64,000 nt of DNA, from assembly GCF_014200435.1 (NCBI RefSeq), contig NZ_JACHBR010000001.1, forward strand, positions 2,046,001 through 2,110,000, given 5' to 3'. Below the pieces are notes generated by a model. That model saw only the letters and a program-made list of their open reading frames with translations. It made no database searches and was not told where the DNA came from. Each line of letters opens with the position of its first letter. Positions within the stretch are counted from its first letter, which is position 1. Positions 18,032-26,339 of this stretch are shown here, piece after piece. The DNA comes from Sphaerisporangium krabiense (GTDB lineage: Bacteria; Actinomycetota; Actinomycetes; Streptosporangiales; Streptosporangiaceae). The translations under genes were made by a program, and so were the position numbers.

Positions 18032-18982
18032 TCAACCTGCGATGTTCTGCGCCAGCCAGTAGTCGATGCGCTGGTCCATGCGCCCGCTCGTGGTGGCGTC
18101 CTCGACCCAGGCGTTGACGCAGGTCCGCCAGCCCGGATCGGTCTTGCCCAGGCCGAACGCGACCTTGAAGGGGTCGATGATCTCGTCCTTCTGCGCCTTG
18201 TCCCCGGTGACCCTGCCCTTGAGCCCGATCGCCGCCAGCGCGGGGCTCCGGTACTTCTTCAGCAGGACGGCCATGGGGGCGGCCTCGACCATGCTCACGT
18301 CGGCCTGGCCGCTGGCCAGGAACTCGTACAGCAGGAGCTGGCCGCGGAGGGGGGCGTCCGACACGCCGGCCTTGGGGATGTACTTCTCCGCGAGCGCTCC
18401 CTGACCGCCGCCCGTGCCGTACACGAAGCGGACGCCGGCCTTGTTCATGTCGTCGATGCTCTGGAAGCCGGAGTCGGCCCGCACGTAGAAGAGCTGGCCC
18501 GACAGGTAGTAGGGCGTGCTGAAGTCCATGGCCTTGGCACGTTCCGGCGTGATGAACAGCTGCGCGCCCACGATGTCGGCCTTCTTCGACTGGAGGGCGA
18601 CGGTCATGAGGCTGTAGTCGTAGTCCTGGATGACGGGCCGCACGCCGAGGATCGCGGCGAGTTCCTGGGCGTTGTCGGCCTCGACCCCGCCCCAGCTCCC
18701 GTCGGGCTGCTTGAAGCCGAAGGGCGGGGAGACGCCGATTCCCCAGCGCAGCTCTCCGCGCTTGCGGATCTCCGCGATCGTGGGCGAAGCGTCGGCCTGG
18801 CAGGCCGCCGTCACCGCCGTGGGGAAGCCCGTCGTGCGGGGCGCTCCGGCCCGGTCGGCGGTCTTGGGCGCGCCCGCGGTGCCGCTCGTGGACTCGACTC
18901 CGACGGCACACGCACTGGTGATGGAGGCGGCGACCATGGCCATGACCAGCACGGCACCGCGTCGTGTCCTCGATGTTCTCAT
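18032..18982 (-). CDS. Polar amino-acid ABC substrate-binding lipoprotein
   Basis: A 316-residue SBP_bac_3 family protein. The signal sequence ends in a lipobox (SITSAC, Cys about residue 25). A Gly/Ala/Thr-rich linker follows, then the binding fold beginning IRKRGELRWGIGVSPPFGF. FVYGTGGGQGALAEKY marks the second lobe. It captures a polar amino acid or small peptide-like ligand outside the membrane. Its position next to a diaminopropionate-lyase-like enzyme and gamma-glutamyl and M20 hydrolases suggests an unusual amino acid, as inference. An AT-rich stretch 60-77 bases upstream (19042-19059) may be its promoter or an operator. Confidence 0.87.
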   Translation of the reverse strand: MRTSRTRRGAVLVMAMVAASITSACAVGVESTSGTAGAPKTADRAGAPRTTGFPTAVTAACQADASPTIAEIRKRGELRWGIGVSPPFGFKQPDGSWGGVEADNAQELAAILGVRPVIQDYDYSLMTVALQSKKADIVGAQLFITPERAKAMDFSTPYYLSGQLFYVRADSGFQSIDDMNKAGVRFVYGTGGGQGALAEKYIPKAGVSDAPLRGQLLLYEFLASGQADVSMVEAAPMAVLLKKYRSPALAAIGLKGRVTGDKAQKDEIIDPFKVAFGLGKTDPGWRTCVNAWVEDATTSGRMDQRIDYWLAQNIAG

Positions 18983-19053
18983 CGATGACCCCCTAGAACG
19001 TTGTGGGTGGAAAGCACCGTAGTAGAGATGAGGTAAAATGGATAGAGTATAAA

Positions 19054-19806
19054 TTATTTAACTTTGGCCTTCGGTGGCTGTGAAGTCCCGTGTAGCCGGA
19101 ACACCGCGACCAGGATCACGACCAGGACGACGGCGGGCCCCGCCACGGCGGCCGCCACGGGCGACACCCGCATGAGGACCGCGCCCACGGCCGCGCCCAC
19201 GGCCAGCCCCGCGATGACCAGCGACCGCTGCACCGCGCCGCCGCGCTCGCCCGCGACCAGGCCGCCGCACAGCGACGTGAGCGTCCCGGTGACGAACGTG
19301 GTGGTGATCCCGTACGCGTTGAGCTGCCGCGCGGCGGCGGTCTGGATCCCCATCGCCGCGGACGACATGACGATCAGCCCGACCTCGGCCCACGGGCCCG
19401 GACGCGCCCCCGTGCCGGCCCACCAGACGAGGAACACCACCTGAAGGACCAGGTCGGCGACGAGCGCCCAGGTGACCCGCCGTGGCCACAGCTCGTCGCC
19501 CGCCGGCGAGCGCGCGATGCGGAACCCGGCCAGCAGGCCCGCCGCGAACGCCAGGACGGCCAGCCCGCAGCGCACCATCTCACCGCCGGTCCCCTCTCCC
19601 GCGGCGAGCCCGAACAGCACGATGTTGCCGGTCATGTTCGCCGTGAAGACCCGGTCAAGGCCCACGAACCCCAGCACGTCCACGACACCGGAGACGACCG
19701 TGAGCAGCACGAGCAGGGTGTCGCGGGTCCGCGGCCCGGCCGAGGGCGCCGCGCGGGCACGTCCGGCGGCGGGCGCCGCCGTGCCCGCACCCGGGCCCGC
19801 GCTCAT
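19054..19806 (-). CDS. DUF1275 (YoaK-type) membrane protein
   Basis: A 250-residue protein with about six or seven hydrophobic segments after a low-complexity Ala/Pro N-terminus. TVVSGVVDVLGFVGLDRVFTANMTGN is the hallmark of DUF1275, and NAYGITTTFVTGTLTSL the second conserved block. No biochemical role is established for the family; a transport role is often guessed. The start has a GGAAGG site and lies 22 bases after the PLP enzyme gene, so it is in that operon. Confidence 0.85.
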   Translation of the reverse strand: MSAGPGAGTAAPAAGRARAAPSAGPRTRDTLLVLLTVVSGVVDVLGFVGLDRVFTANMTGNIVLFGLAAGEGTGGEMVRCGLAVLAFAAGLLAGFRIARSPAGDELWPRRVTWALVADLVLQVVFLVWWAGTGARPGPWAEVGLIVMSSAAMGIQTAAARQLNAYGITTTFVTGTLTSLCGGLVAGERGGAVQRSLVIAGLAVGAAVGAVLMRVSPVAAAVAGPAVVLVVILVAVFRLHGTSQPPKAKVK

Positions 19807-19828
19807 GCCTTCCCCACGGCGCGACCGG

Positions 19829-20965
19829 TCACGAGGCGGCTCCGACGATGCCGCGGTAGGCGTCGGGATCGGTGGCGCCCTCGGTGTTGAGGATGAGCAC
19901 CCGCGATTCCGGCGTGAGCCCGAGCGCCTCGGGCCCGGCGGCCAGCAGGCCCGCCGCCCCCGCCGCGCCGGTCTCGCCCGCGACGACGGACTCCTTCGCC
20001 AGCACGCGCATCGCCTCGCGCGCCGCCTCGTCCTCCACGCTGAGGAAGACGTCGGCGCCCTGGACGACCAGCGGCCACGCCAGCGGCGAGGGACGGCCGC
20101 AGTTGAGCCCCGCCATGATGGACGGATGCGGGCCGGGGACCTCGGCGAGCGCGCCCGCCTCGGCGGAGGCGAACAGGCAGGCGGCGGTCTCGGGCTCCAC
20201 GATGATCACGCGGGGCGGGACGGCGAGGGACCCGGCGCGGAAGTGCCGCACGGCCGCCGCCGCGAGCGCGCCCACGCCCGCCTGGACGATCACCGCGTCC
20301 GGCTGTCCCGAGCCCGTCGCGGCGAGCTGGTCGGCGACCTCGTGGAACAGCGTCGAGTAGCCCTCGATGACGGCGCGCGGCACGGACTCGTACCCGGGCC
20401 AGGAGGTGTCGGAGATGACCAGGGTGCGTTCGCCCGCCTCCGCGGCGGAGCGCTCGATCGCCTCGTCGTAGGTGCCCTCGACCACGGTGACCTCCGCGCC
20501 CTCGGACCTGATGGCCTCCATCCGCGCGGGCACGGTGCCGAGCGGCACGAAGATGTGCGCCCGCCACCCGAACAGCGCCGCCATGCGCGCCACGCCGCGC
20601 CCGTGGTTGCCGTCGGTGGCGGCGGCGAGCGTCCGGCCGCCGAGCGGGCGCAGCCGGTCCCGCATCTCCTCGACGGACCGGCAGGCCGTGAGGTCGGCGC
20701 CCCACTCCTCCCGTACCGCGTGGGCCACCGCCCACGACGCGCCGAGGATCTTGAACGACGGCAGCCCCAGGCGCGACGACTCGTCCTTGACCATCACCTC
20801 GGCCACGCCGGCCCGTTCCGCGAGGGACGGCGCCGCGGTGAGCGGTGTCCGGGCGTAGCCGGGCAGGCGCCGGTGGAACTCCAGGGGGGCGCGGTCGGGC
20901 GGGTTGAACGCGCCCAGATCGACCCGCGGGCGGGCGGCGCGGTTGACCGACAGGCGGTAACGCAT
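19829..20965 (-). CDS. PLP-dependent lyase, diaminopropionate ammonia-lyase family
   Basis: A 378-residue fold-type II PLP enzyme. The PLP lysine is in SFKILGASWA, within KDESSRLGLPSFKILG, the block that marks diaminopropionate ammonia-lyases (YgeX/DpaL) against threonine dehydratases. ATDGNHGRGVARMAALFG is the phosphate/cofactor loop and VIVQAGVGALAAA the PLP phosphate glycine loop. DpaL turns 2,3-diaminopropionate into pyruvate and two ammonia; related members do beta-eliminations on other substituted alanines. The ATG follows GGAG. Its operon partners (SDR, DUF1275) and nearby peptidases suggest breakdown of a substituted alanine. Confidence 0.8.
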   Translation of the reverse strand: MRYRLSVNRAARPRVDLGAFNPPDRAPLEFHRRLPGYARTPLTAAPSLAERAGVAEVMVKDESSRLGLPSFKILGASWAVAHAVREEWGADLTACRSVEEMRDRLRPLGGRTLAAATDGNHGRGVARMAALFGWRAHIFVPLGTVPARMEAIRSEGAEVTVVEGTYDEAIERSAAEAGERTLVISDTSWPGYESVPRAVIEGYSTLFHEVADQLAATGSGQPDAVIVQAGVGALAAAAVRHFRAGSLAVPPRVIIVEPETAACLFASAEAGALAEVPGPHPSIMAGLNCGRPSPLAWPLVVQGADVFLSVEDEAAREAMRVLAKESVVAGETGAAGAAGLLAAGPEALGLTPESRVLILNTEGATDPDAYRGIVGAAS

Positions 20966-20989
20966 GAAGAACTCCTGCTGGTGGGGGTG

Positions 20990-21733
20990 TCAGACGGCGG
21001 AGTAGCCGCCGTCGATGACGATCGATTCGCCGGTGATGTAGCCGGACTCCGGTGCGGCGAGGAACATCACCAGACCGGCGATGTCCTCGGGCTGCGCCTG
21101 GCGGCGCAGCGGGATGCGGGACTCCAGTTCCTTGAGCGCCTCCGCGGGGCTGGACTGGTGGTTCCAGAAGGCGTCGTTGAAGGGGGTGTCCACCCATCCC
21201 GGGCAGATGCAGTTGACCCGGACGCCGTGCGGCGACAGCTCGTCGGCCAGCGCGCGCGCCAGGTTGATCAGCCCGGCCTTGGAGGCGTGGTAGGCGGGCA
21301 TGCCCGCGTGCCCGCGCAGCGCTCCGGTGGACGAGGTGAAGATCAGCCGCCCGAGCGGGGACTTCTCCAGGTGCGGGGCGGCGGCCTGCGCGACGAGGAA
21401 GGGCGCGCGCAGGTTGACCTGCATGGACAGGTCCCACTGCGCCACCGTCCACTCCGCGAGCGGCGCGGCGAGCAGCACGCCGGCGTTGTAGAACACCACG
21501 TCGAGGCCGCCGCCGAAGTCGACGGCCGCGCGCACCGCGTCCCCCGGCCCGTCGGCGGTCGCGAAGTCGCACTCCAGGATCCGCAGCGGGCCCGGCGCCG
21601 CCTCCTCGGCGACCTCGCGCGCGGCCGTGAGGTTCCGGTCGGCGAGCAGCACGCTGTCGCCGCGTTGTCGGAACGCCTGGACCACTGCCCTGCCGATGCC
21701 GGTCGCGCCGCCGGCGACGAGAACGGATGCCAT
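20990..21733 (-). CDS. Short-chain dehydrogenase/reductase
   Basis: A 247-residue classical SDR. It has the nucleotide motif GGATGIGRA near the N-terminus, YNAG for NNAG, the catalytic Ser in FTSSTGALRG and the YHASK catalytic pair. The ATG at 21733 sits six bases after GGAGG; a GTG two codons earlier overlaps that site. It is the first gene of the leftward operon with the PLP lyase and DUF1275 protein and is divergent from the gamma-glutamyltransferase-like gene. The substrate is unknown; glucose-1-dehydrogenase and 3-oxoacyl reductase homologues look alike. Confidence 0.85.
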   Translation of the reverse strand: MASVLVAGGATGIGRAVVQAFRQRGDSVLLADRNLTAAREVAEEAAPGPLRILECDFATADGPGDAVRAAVDFGGGLDVVFYNAGVLLAAPLAEWTVAQWDLSMQVNLRAPFLVAQAAAPHLEKSPLGRLIFTSSTGALRGHAGMPAYHASKAGLINLARALADELSPHGVRVNCICPGWVDTPFNDAFWNHQSSPAEALKELESRIPLRRQAQPEDIAGLVMFLAAPESGYITGESIVIDGGYSAV

Positions 21734-21787
21734 TGCCACCTCCGAGTATGTTTTATAAATTATCTTCTATATGCAGAGGAGGGGTCA

Positions 21788-23233
21788 ATGGCAAGTTCGC
21801 CCGGCGCCGCGTCCACCGCCCATCCCCGGGCCACCGAGGCCGCGCTCGCCGTGTTCCAGGCGGGCGGCAACGCCGTGGACGCCGCCATCGCCGCCCAGGC
21901 GGTGCTCACCGTGCTCATGCCGGACGCCTGCGGGCTCGGCGGGGACGCGCTCTGCCTGGTGCGCACGCCCGGCGGCCGGGTGACGGCGGTGACCGGCGCC
22001 GGCACGACGGCCGCGGCCTCGCCCCGCACGCTGTGCTCCGACGGCGGCGGCAGCGTCACCGTGCCCGGCATCGTGGACGCCTGGCAGGTCATGAGCCACC
22101 GGTGGGGCCGGCTGCCGCTCGCCCGGGTGCTCGCCCCCGCGACCGCCCTCGCCTTCGACGGGATGCCGGTGAGCGAACCGCTCGCCGCCGCCGTCCGGGC
22201 CCAGCGCGCACGGCTGCTGCGCGGCGGGGCCGAGGGCTGGCCGCTGCTCGACGCGGCGCCCGGCGACCTCGTGACACAGAAAGAGCTGGCCCGCACCCTG
22301 GAACGGATCGCCGCCGAAGGGTCGTCCGCCTTCTACCGCGGCGAGCTGGCCGGCGCCGTGGCCGCCGCCGTACGGCGCGACGGCGGCCGGCTCACCGAGG
22401 ACGACCTCGCCCGCCACCGCACCCCGACCGGCCCCGCGATCGGCACGCCGTGGGACGGCGGCACGGCGTTCGTGCAGCCGTCCCCCAGCCAGGGCGTGCT
22501 GCTCGCCATGGCGCTCGCCTGGCTGGAACGGGAGGGCGTGCCGGGGCCGCTCGACCACGTCTGCGTGGAGCTCACCGAGGCGGTGTTCGCCAGCCGCGAC
22601 CGGTGCGCCCGGGACGGCGCCCGGCTCCTCGACGTCCCGCTTGAGGTGGACCCGGAGCGCTCGTCCCTGCGCGGCGGGCCGCGCGCCTACCTGCACACCG
22701 CCGGGGTCGCCACCGCCGACCCCGCGGGGCACGTCGTGTCGTCGCTGGTCAGCGTGTTCGACGACTTCGGGTCCTGCACGTTCGTGCCCGAGGGCGGGTT
22801 CACGCTCAACAACCGCGCGGGCGGGTTCACCGCGGCCCCCAACGACCCCGGCCCGGCGCGCCGCCCGGTGCACACCCTGGCCCCCGCGCTGCTGACCGCG
22901 CCCGGCCGGGTCACGGCGCTCGCCACCCCGGGCGCCGACGGTCAGGTCCAGACCCTGCTCCAGGTGCTCGCGCGCATGCGTTTCACCGGCGGCTCCCTGG
23001 CCGACGCGGTCCGCGCCCCGCGGTGGCGCAGCGAGGAGGGCCTGCTGCTCGTGGAGGACGGCCACGACGGCGCCGGCGACCTCGCCCGGCGCGGGCACCG
23101 CGTCACCCGCGTCCCCGGCGCCGACATGCGGCTCGGCGCCGTCGTGGCCGCGGGCACCGAGGACGGCGAGGTCTTCTGCGCGGGCGACTGGCGCAGACAG
23201 GTACACGCCGCCGTCGCCGGCCCGTCCGTCTAG
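21788..23233 (+). CDS. Gamma-glutamyltransferase-like Ntn hydrolase
   Basis: A 481-residue member of the GGT family. The N-terminal half shows AALAVFQAGGNAVDAAIAAQ and CGLGGDALCLV. The predicted self-cleavage site precedes Thr304 in LHTAGVATADPAGHVV, where the usual small-subunit N-terminus is TTHFSVVD. GGFTLNNRAGGF matches the conserved LNN block. The oxyanion Ser-Ser of true GGTs is replaced (RRPVHTLAPAL), and there is no signal peptide, so it is a divergent cytoplasmic member. It may act on gamma-glutamyl compounds or on an acylated amine. The ATG follows GAGGAGG. The M20 gene follows on the same strand. Confidence 0.8.
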   Translation: MASSPGAASTAHPRATEAALAVFQAGGNAVDAAIAAQAVLTVLMPDACGLGGDALCLVRTPGGRVTAVTGAGTTAAASPRTLCSDGGGSVTVPGIVDAWQVMSHRWGRLPLARVLAPATALAFDGMPVSEPLAAAVRAQRARLLRGGAEGWPLLDAAPGDLVTQKELARTLERIAAEGSSAFYRGELAGAVAAAVRRDGGRLTEDDLARHRTPTGPAIGTPWDGGTAFVQPSPSQGVLLAMALAWLEREGVPGPLDHVCVELTEAVFASRDRCARDGARLLDVPLEVDPERSSLRGGPRAYLHTAGVATADPAGHVVSSLVSVFDDFGSCTFVPEGGFTLNNRAGGFTAAPNDPGPARRPVHTLAPALLTAPGRVTALATPGADGQVQTLLQVLARMRFTGGSLADAVRAPRWRSEEGLLLVEDGHDGAGDLARRGHRVTRVPGADMRLGAVVAAGTEDGEVFCAGDWRRQVHAAVAGPSV

Positions 23234-23311
23234 CGGCCGCGTCCCGGAACGCCGCGGTCCCCGAACGCGGCCGGGCCTCTCCCAGCCCGGCATCCCTCAG
23301 TAAGGAGAACC

Positions 23312-24517
23312 ATGTCCCTGTCCGAAGAACTGGACGCCCTGGTCGACGACGCCCGCGAGGACCTCGTCGCGCTGTGCGGCCGGCTCGTGGCGGCCCCCAG
23401 CGTCAACCCGCCCGGCGACACCGTGGCGGTGGCCGACGTCGTGGCCGGCTACCTGCGCGCGCACGGGTGCGAGGCGGACCTCCTCAGAGCCGACCCGGTG
23501 ATGCCGAACGTCGTGTCCCGGATCCAGGGCACGACGCCCGGGCCGCACCTCGTGCTCAACGTGCACATGGACACCATGGACCCGGGCGACGAGTCGCTCT
23601 GGTCGGTCCCCGTCCACGAGATGACCCGCAAGGACGGGCGCCTGTACGGCCTCGGCATGGGCAACATGAAGGGCGCCGTCGCCGCGATGAGCCTCGCCTA
23701 CACGCTGCTCGCCCGGCACGCCGACCGCTGGCCGGGCACGATCACGTTCACCGCCGTGTCCGACGAGTGCGTGTTCGGGGACAACGGCGCCGCCCACCTG
23801 CTCGGCACGCTGCCCGACCTGGCCGGGGACGGCCTGATCTGCGGGGAGGGGCCGGGCTGGATGCGGCTCGCGGTGGCGGAGAAGGGCGTGCTGTGGCTGG
23901 AGCTGTCCGCGTCGGCCGACGGCGGGCACTCCTCGCTGGCGGAGTGCGGCTCGGGCGCGGTCCCCCGGCTCGCGAGGTTCGTCGCGGCCGTCGACGAGCT
24001 GAACGGATGGCGCACCACCCTGCCCGCCGAGCTGGCGGACGTCCACGCCTCCGCCGAGGACCCCTCCGCGCGCCTGTCCGCCAACCCCGGCACGGTCGAG
24101 GGCGGCTCCTACGTCAGCCAGATCGCCACGAGGGCCGCCGCCGCGGTGGACTTCCGGCTGCCGCCGGGCATCCGCATGAGCGACGTCGAGGACCAGGTGA
24201 GCCGGATCGCCGCGCGGATCCCCGGCGCGGGCTGGTCCCGCATCAAGGGCTGGGACGCCAACTGGACCGGGACCCGCTCCCCGCTGGTCGGCGCGCTGGC
24301 CGGCGCGTTCCGCGAGGTGCGGGGCGCGGAGCCGGAGTACACGATCAGGCTGCCCGCGAGCGACGCCAGCCGCTGGCGGAACCTGGGCGTGCCGGCGCTG
24401 TGCTTCGGCCCGCAGCCCACGCTGGCCGCGGGGATCGACGACTACGCCGAGGAGCAGGACGTCGTCGACTGCGCGAAGATCTACGCCAGGGCCGCCCTGG
24501 ACTTCCTGTCCGCCTGA
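23312..24517 (+). CDS. M20/ArgE-DapE-like hydrolase with altered metal ligands
   Basis: A 401-residue protein with the full M20 fold pattern: the first ligand motif VHMDTMD (His85, Asp87), VAEKGVLWLELSA, and the lid-domain return. Key positions differ from the family. GRGxxDMKG reads GLGMGNMKG (Asn118 for the bridging Asp), the DEE pair reads DEC (Cys153), and the C-terminal metal His is replaced in GIDDYAEEQD. It may bind one metal or an unusual metal, or have a different chemistry. It starts at an ATG after AAGGAG, 78 bases behind the GGT-like gene, so both may process the same N-acyl or gamma-glutamyl substrate. Confidence 0.8.
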   Translation: MSLSEELDALVDDAREDLVALCGRLVAAPSVNPPGDTVAVADVVAGYLRAHGCEADLLRADPVMPNVVSRIQGTTPGPHLVLNVHMDTMDPGDESLWSVPVHEMTRKDGRLYGLGMGNMKGAVAAMSLAYTLLARHADRWPGTITFTAVSDECVFGDNGAAHLLGTLPDLAGDGLICGEGPGWMRLAVAEKGVLWLELSASADGGHSSLAECGSGAVPRLARFVAAVDELNGWRTTLPAELADVHASAEDPSARLSANPGTVEGGSYVSQIATRAAAAVDFRLPPGIRMSDVEDQVSRIAARIPGAGWSRIKGWDANWTGTRSPLVGALAGAFREVRGAEPEYTIRLPASDASRWRNLGVPALCFGPQPTLAAGIDDYAEEQDVVDCAKIYARAALDFLSA

Positions 24518-24527
24518 ATGAAACGGC

Positions 24528-24562
24528 GAGGGCCCGCCCACCGGACCGGTGGGCGGGCCCTC
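24528..24562. terminator. Strong bidirectional terminator hairpin
   Basis: A perfect 17-bp inverted repeat (GAGGGCCCGCCCACCGG at 24528-24544, complement at 24546-24562) has a single-base centre. It lies between the convergent M20-like and GlcG-like genes, 11 and 14 bases from their ends. It probably stops transcription from both sides. Confidence 0.85.
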
Positions 24563-24575
24563 TGACTTTCGGGGA

Positions 24576-25013
24576 TCAGCCGGTGGTCAGCCCGGCGGCG
24601 GCCAGCGCCGCGTCCGCGCACGCCTGGTCGACGTCGGCCGCCGACCCGCTGACGCCGAGCCCGCCGACGAGCTTGCCGCCCACCGTGATGGGCATGCCGC
24701 CGGCGAAGACCACGAAGCGCCCGCCCAGGGTGGTGTTGAGCCCCCAGTCGGGGCCGCCCGGCTGGGAGCGCTCCGCCCAGACGTGGCTGGGCAGCCCGCA
24801 CCCGACCGCGGTGTACGCCTTGTCGATCGCGAGGGGAAGCGCGACGATCTGCGCCCCGTCCATGCGCATGGCGGCGACCACCTGCCCGCCGAGGTCGACG
24901 ACGGCCGCTCCCATCGCCACCCCACGGCTCTCGGCCTCGGCGCGTACGCCGTCCAGCAGCCGGCCCGCGAGGTCGAGGCTCACGTCCTCACGGCTCACGG
25001 TCAGATCGGTCAT
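24576..25013 (-). CDS. GlcG/HbpS-family heme-binding-like protein
   Basis: A 145-residue DUF336 (GlcG/HbpS) protein: LLDGVRAEAESRGVAMGAAV, then VVDLGGQVVAAMRMDGA, and the Gly-rich GGMPITVGGKLVGGLGVSG. Members bind heme or small ligands and are often found in glycolate, diol and acetoin operons. The ATG follows GGAG. If the transposable element just upstream is removed, this start overlaps the E2 stop (TGATG), so it was the last gene of the dehydrogenase operon and is now cut off from it by the insertion. Confidence 0.85.
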   Translation of the reverse strand: MTDLTVSREDVSLDLAGRLLDGVRAEAESRGVAMGAAVVDLGGQVVAAMRMDGAQIVALPLAIDKAYTAVGCGLPSHVWAERSQPGGPDWGLNTTLGGRFVVFAGGMPITVGGKLVGGLGVSGSAADVDQACADAALAAAGLTTG

Positions 25014-25027
25014 CAGAACTCCTTGAA

Positions 25028-26339
25028 GGCTGGAGACCACGGCTTTAGCCCTGGAGAGGGAAGCCGGACTAGGCGGCAACGGTTTGCATCCGAACCGTGG
25101 CGTTCTGTTAATGTCGATCTATGCGGACGGCGTACAAGTGCCGGGCCTACCCGACATCCGAACAGGCCGCGGCGCTGAACCGCACGTTCGGCTGTGTGCG
25201 CTTCGTGTGGAACCGCACCCTGGCCTGGCGGCGCGCCCGCTACCACGCGGAGCGGGTCAAGACGAACTTCGCCCAGGCCAACGCCCACCTGACGGCGATG
25301 AAGACCGCCGATGAGACGGCCTGGCTGAACCATGTGTCGTCGGTTCCGCTTCAGCAAGCGATTCGCCACCAGCAGGTCGCGTTCACGAACTTCTTCGCCG
25401 GGCGCGCCCGTTATCCGCGCTACAAGTCCCGCGGTGGGCGGCAGAGCGCGGAGTACACCCGGTCGGGTTTCCGCTACCGGGATGGGCGGCTGTGGCTGGC
25501 GAAGATGGACGCTCCGCTGGAGTTCGTGTGGTCCTGGCCCGATGTGGACGTGACGGCGATCGACCCGACCACGGTGACCGCTTCTCGTGATCCGTGCGGA
25601 CGTTGGTATGTGTCCTTCGCCGTGGAGGTGGACGCCCCGGAGCGGGCTCCCGCCCCCGGTGCCGTGGTCGGCGTGGACCTCGGGGTGAAGGATTTCGCGG
25701 TCACCTCTGACGGTGAGAAGATCGCCAATCCGCGCGTTCTGGCGAAGCGGGAACGCAACCTCGCCCGCTACCAGCGGCGCATGGCCCGCAAACGGCGCGG
25801 ATCGAACAACCGGGCCAAGGCGAGAGCGAAGGTCGCCCGCGCCCATCGCAAGGTTGCCGCCTCCCGCGCCGACTTCCTGCACCGCATGTCCACGCGGCTG
25901 GTCCGCGACCACGACGTGATCGTGGTCGAAGACCTCGCCGTCAAGAACATGGTGCGTAATCACAAGCTCGCCAAGGCGATCTCCGACTCCGGGTGGGGCA
26001 CCTTCCGCCGCCAACTGGAGTACAAGACCGCCAAGTACGGCCGGCACCTGATCGTGATCGACCGCTGGTATCCCAGCTCGAGAACCTGCTCGGCGTGCGG
26101 GCATCTGCTCGCCACACTCTCGCTGAACACCCGGCACTGGACGTGTCCGGGTTGCGGCACCCGGCATGACCGGGATATCAACGCCGCGAAGAACATCTTG
26201 GCGGCAGGTCTTGCCGTGTCCGCCTGTGGAGGTGACGTCAGACATTCCGGGTCCTCCCGGGTGCGGTCGCCGGTGAAGCAGGAACCCCAACCTGCGAAGG
26301 TTGGGATCCCTCGCCTTTAGGGCGTGGGGAGGAAGTCAA
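25028..26339 (+). mobile_element. IS200/IS605-family element with TnpB only
   Basis: The element carries one gene, tnpB, and no tnpA transposase. The right end has hairpins typical of the family (CCCAACC-TGCGAA-GGTTGGG at 26287-26306 and CGCC-TTTAG-GGCG) and ends GGGGAGGAAGTCAA. The left end has a GGC-TTTA-GCC hairpin. I set the boundaries by joining the flanks. Bases 1-25027 and 26340 onward rejoin to make an intact E2 reading frame whose stop overlaps the GlcG start. TTGAA at 25023-25027 would be the left target motif. No target duplication is expected for this family. Boundaries may slip by two bases because both sides end in AA. Confidence 0.8.
25121..26320 (+). CDS. tnpB: TnpB, RNA-guided RuvC nuclease of IS200/IS605 element
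   Basis: A 399-residue OrfB/TnpB protein with an intact RuvC centre: Asp in VVGVDLGVKDFAV, Glu in VIVVEDLAVKNM and Asp in RHDRDINAAKN. The Cys4 zinc finger reads CSAC and CPGC. The N-terminal HTH_OrfB block is MRTAYKCRAYPTSEQ. TnpB proteins are the ancestors of Cas12 and cut DNA guided by an RNA made from the element's right end, favouring its retention. That guide RNA would overlap the 3' end of this gene and run to about 26339, with guide sequence from the E2 gene beyond. The residues shown suggest an active enzyme. Confidence 0.92.
   Translation: MRTAYKCRAYPTSEQAAALNRTFGCVRFVWNRTLAWRRARYHAERVKTNFAQANAHLTAMKTADETAWLNHVSSVPLQQAIRHQQVAFTNFFAGRARYPRYKSRGGRQSAEYTRSGFRYRDGRLWLAKMDAPLEFVWSWPDVDVTAIDPTTVTASRDPCGRWYVSFAVEVDAPERAPAPGAVVGVDLGVKDFAVTSDGEKIANPRVLAKRERNLARYQRRMARKRRGSNNRAKARAKVARAHRKVAASRADFLHRMSTRLVRDHDVIVVEDLAVKNMVRNHKLAKAISDSGWGTFRRQLEYKTAKYGRHLIVIDRWYPSSRTCSACGHLLATLSLNTRHWTCPGCGTRHDRDINAAKNILAAGLAVSACGGDVRHSGSSRVRSPVKQEPQPAKVGIPRL

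Noticed and set aside
19472..21787. Long 5' extension of the GGT-like frame
   Set aside because: The extension runs antisense through DUF1275, the PLP lyase and the SDR. The ATG at 21788 with GAGGAGG is a clear start.
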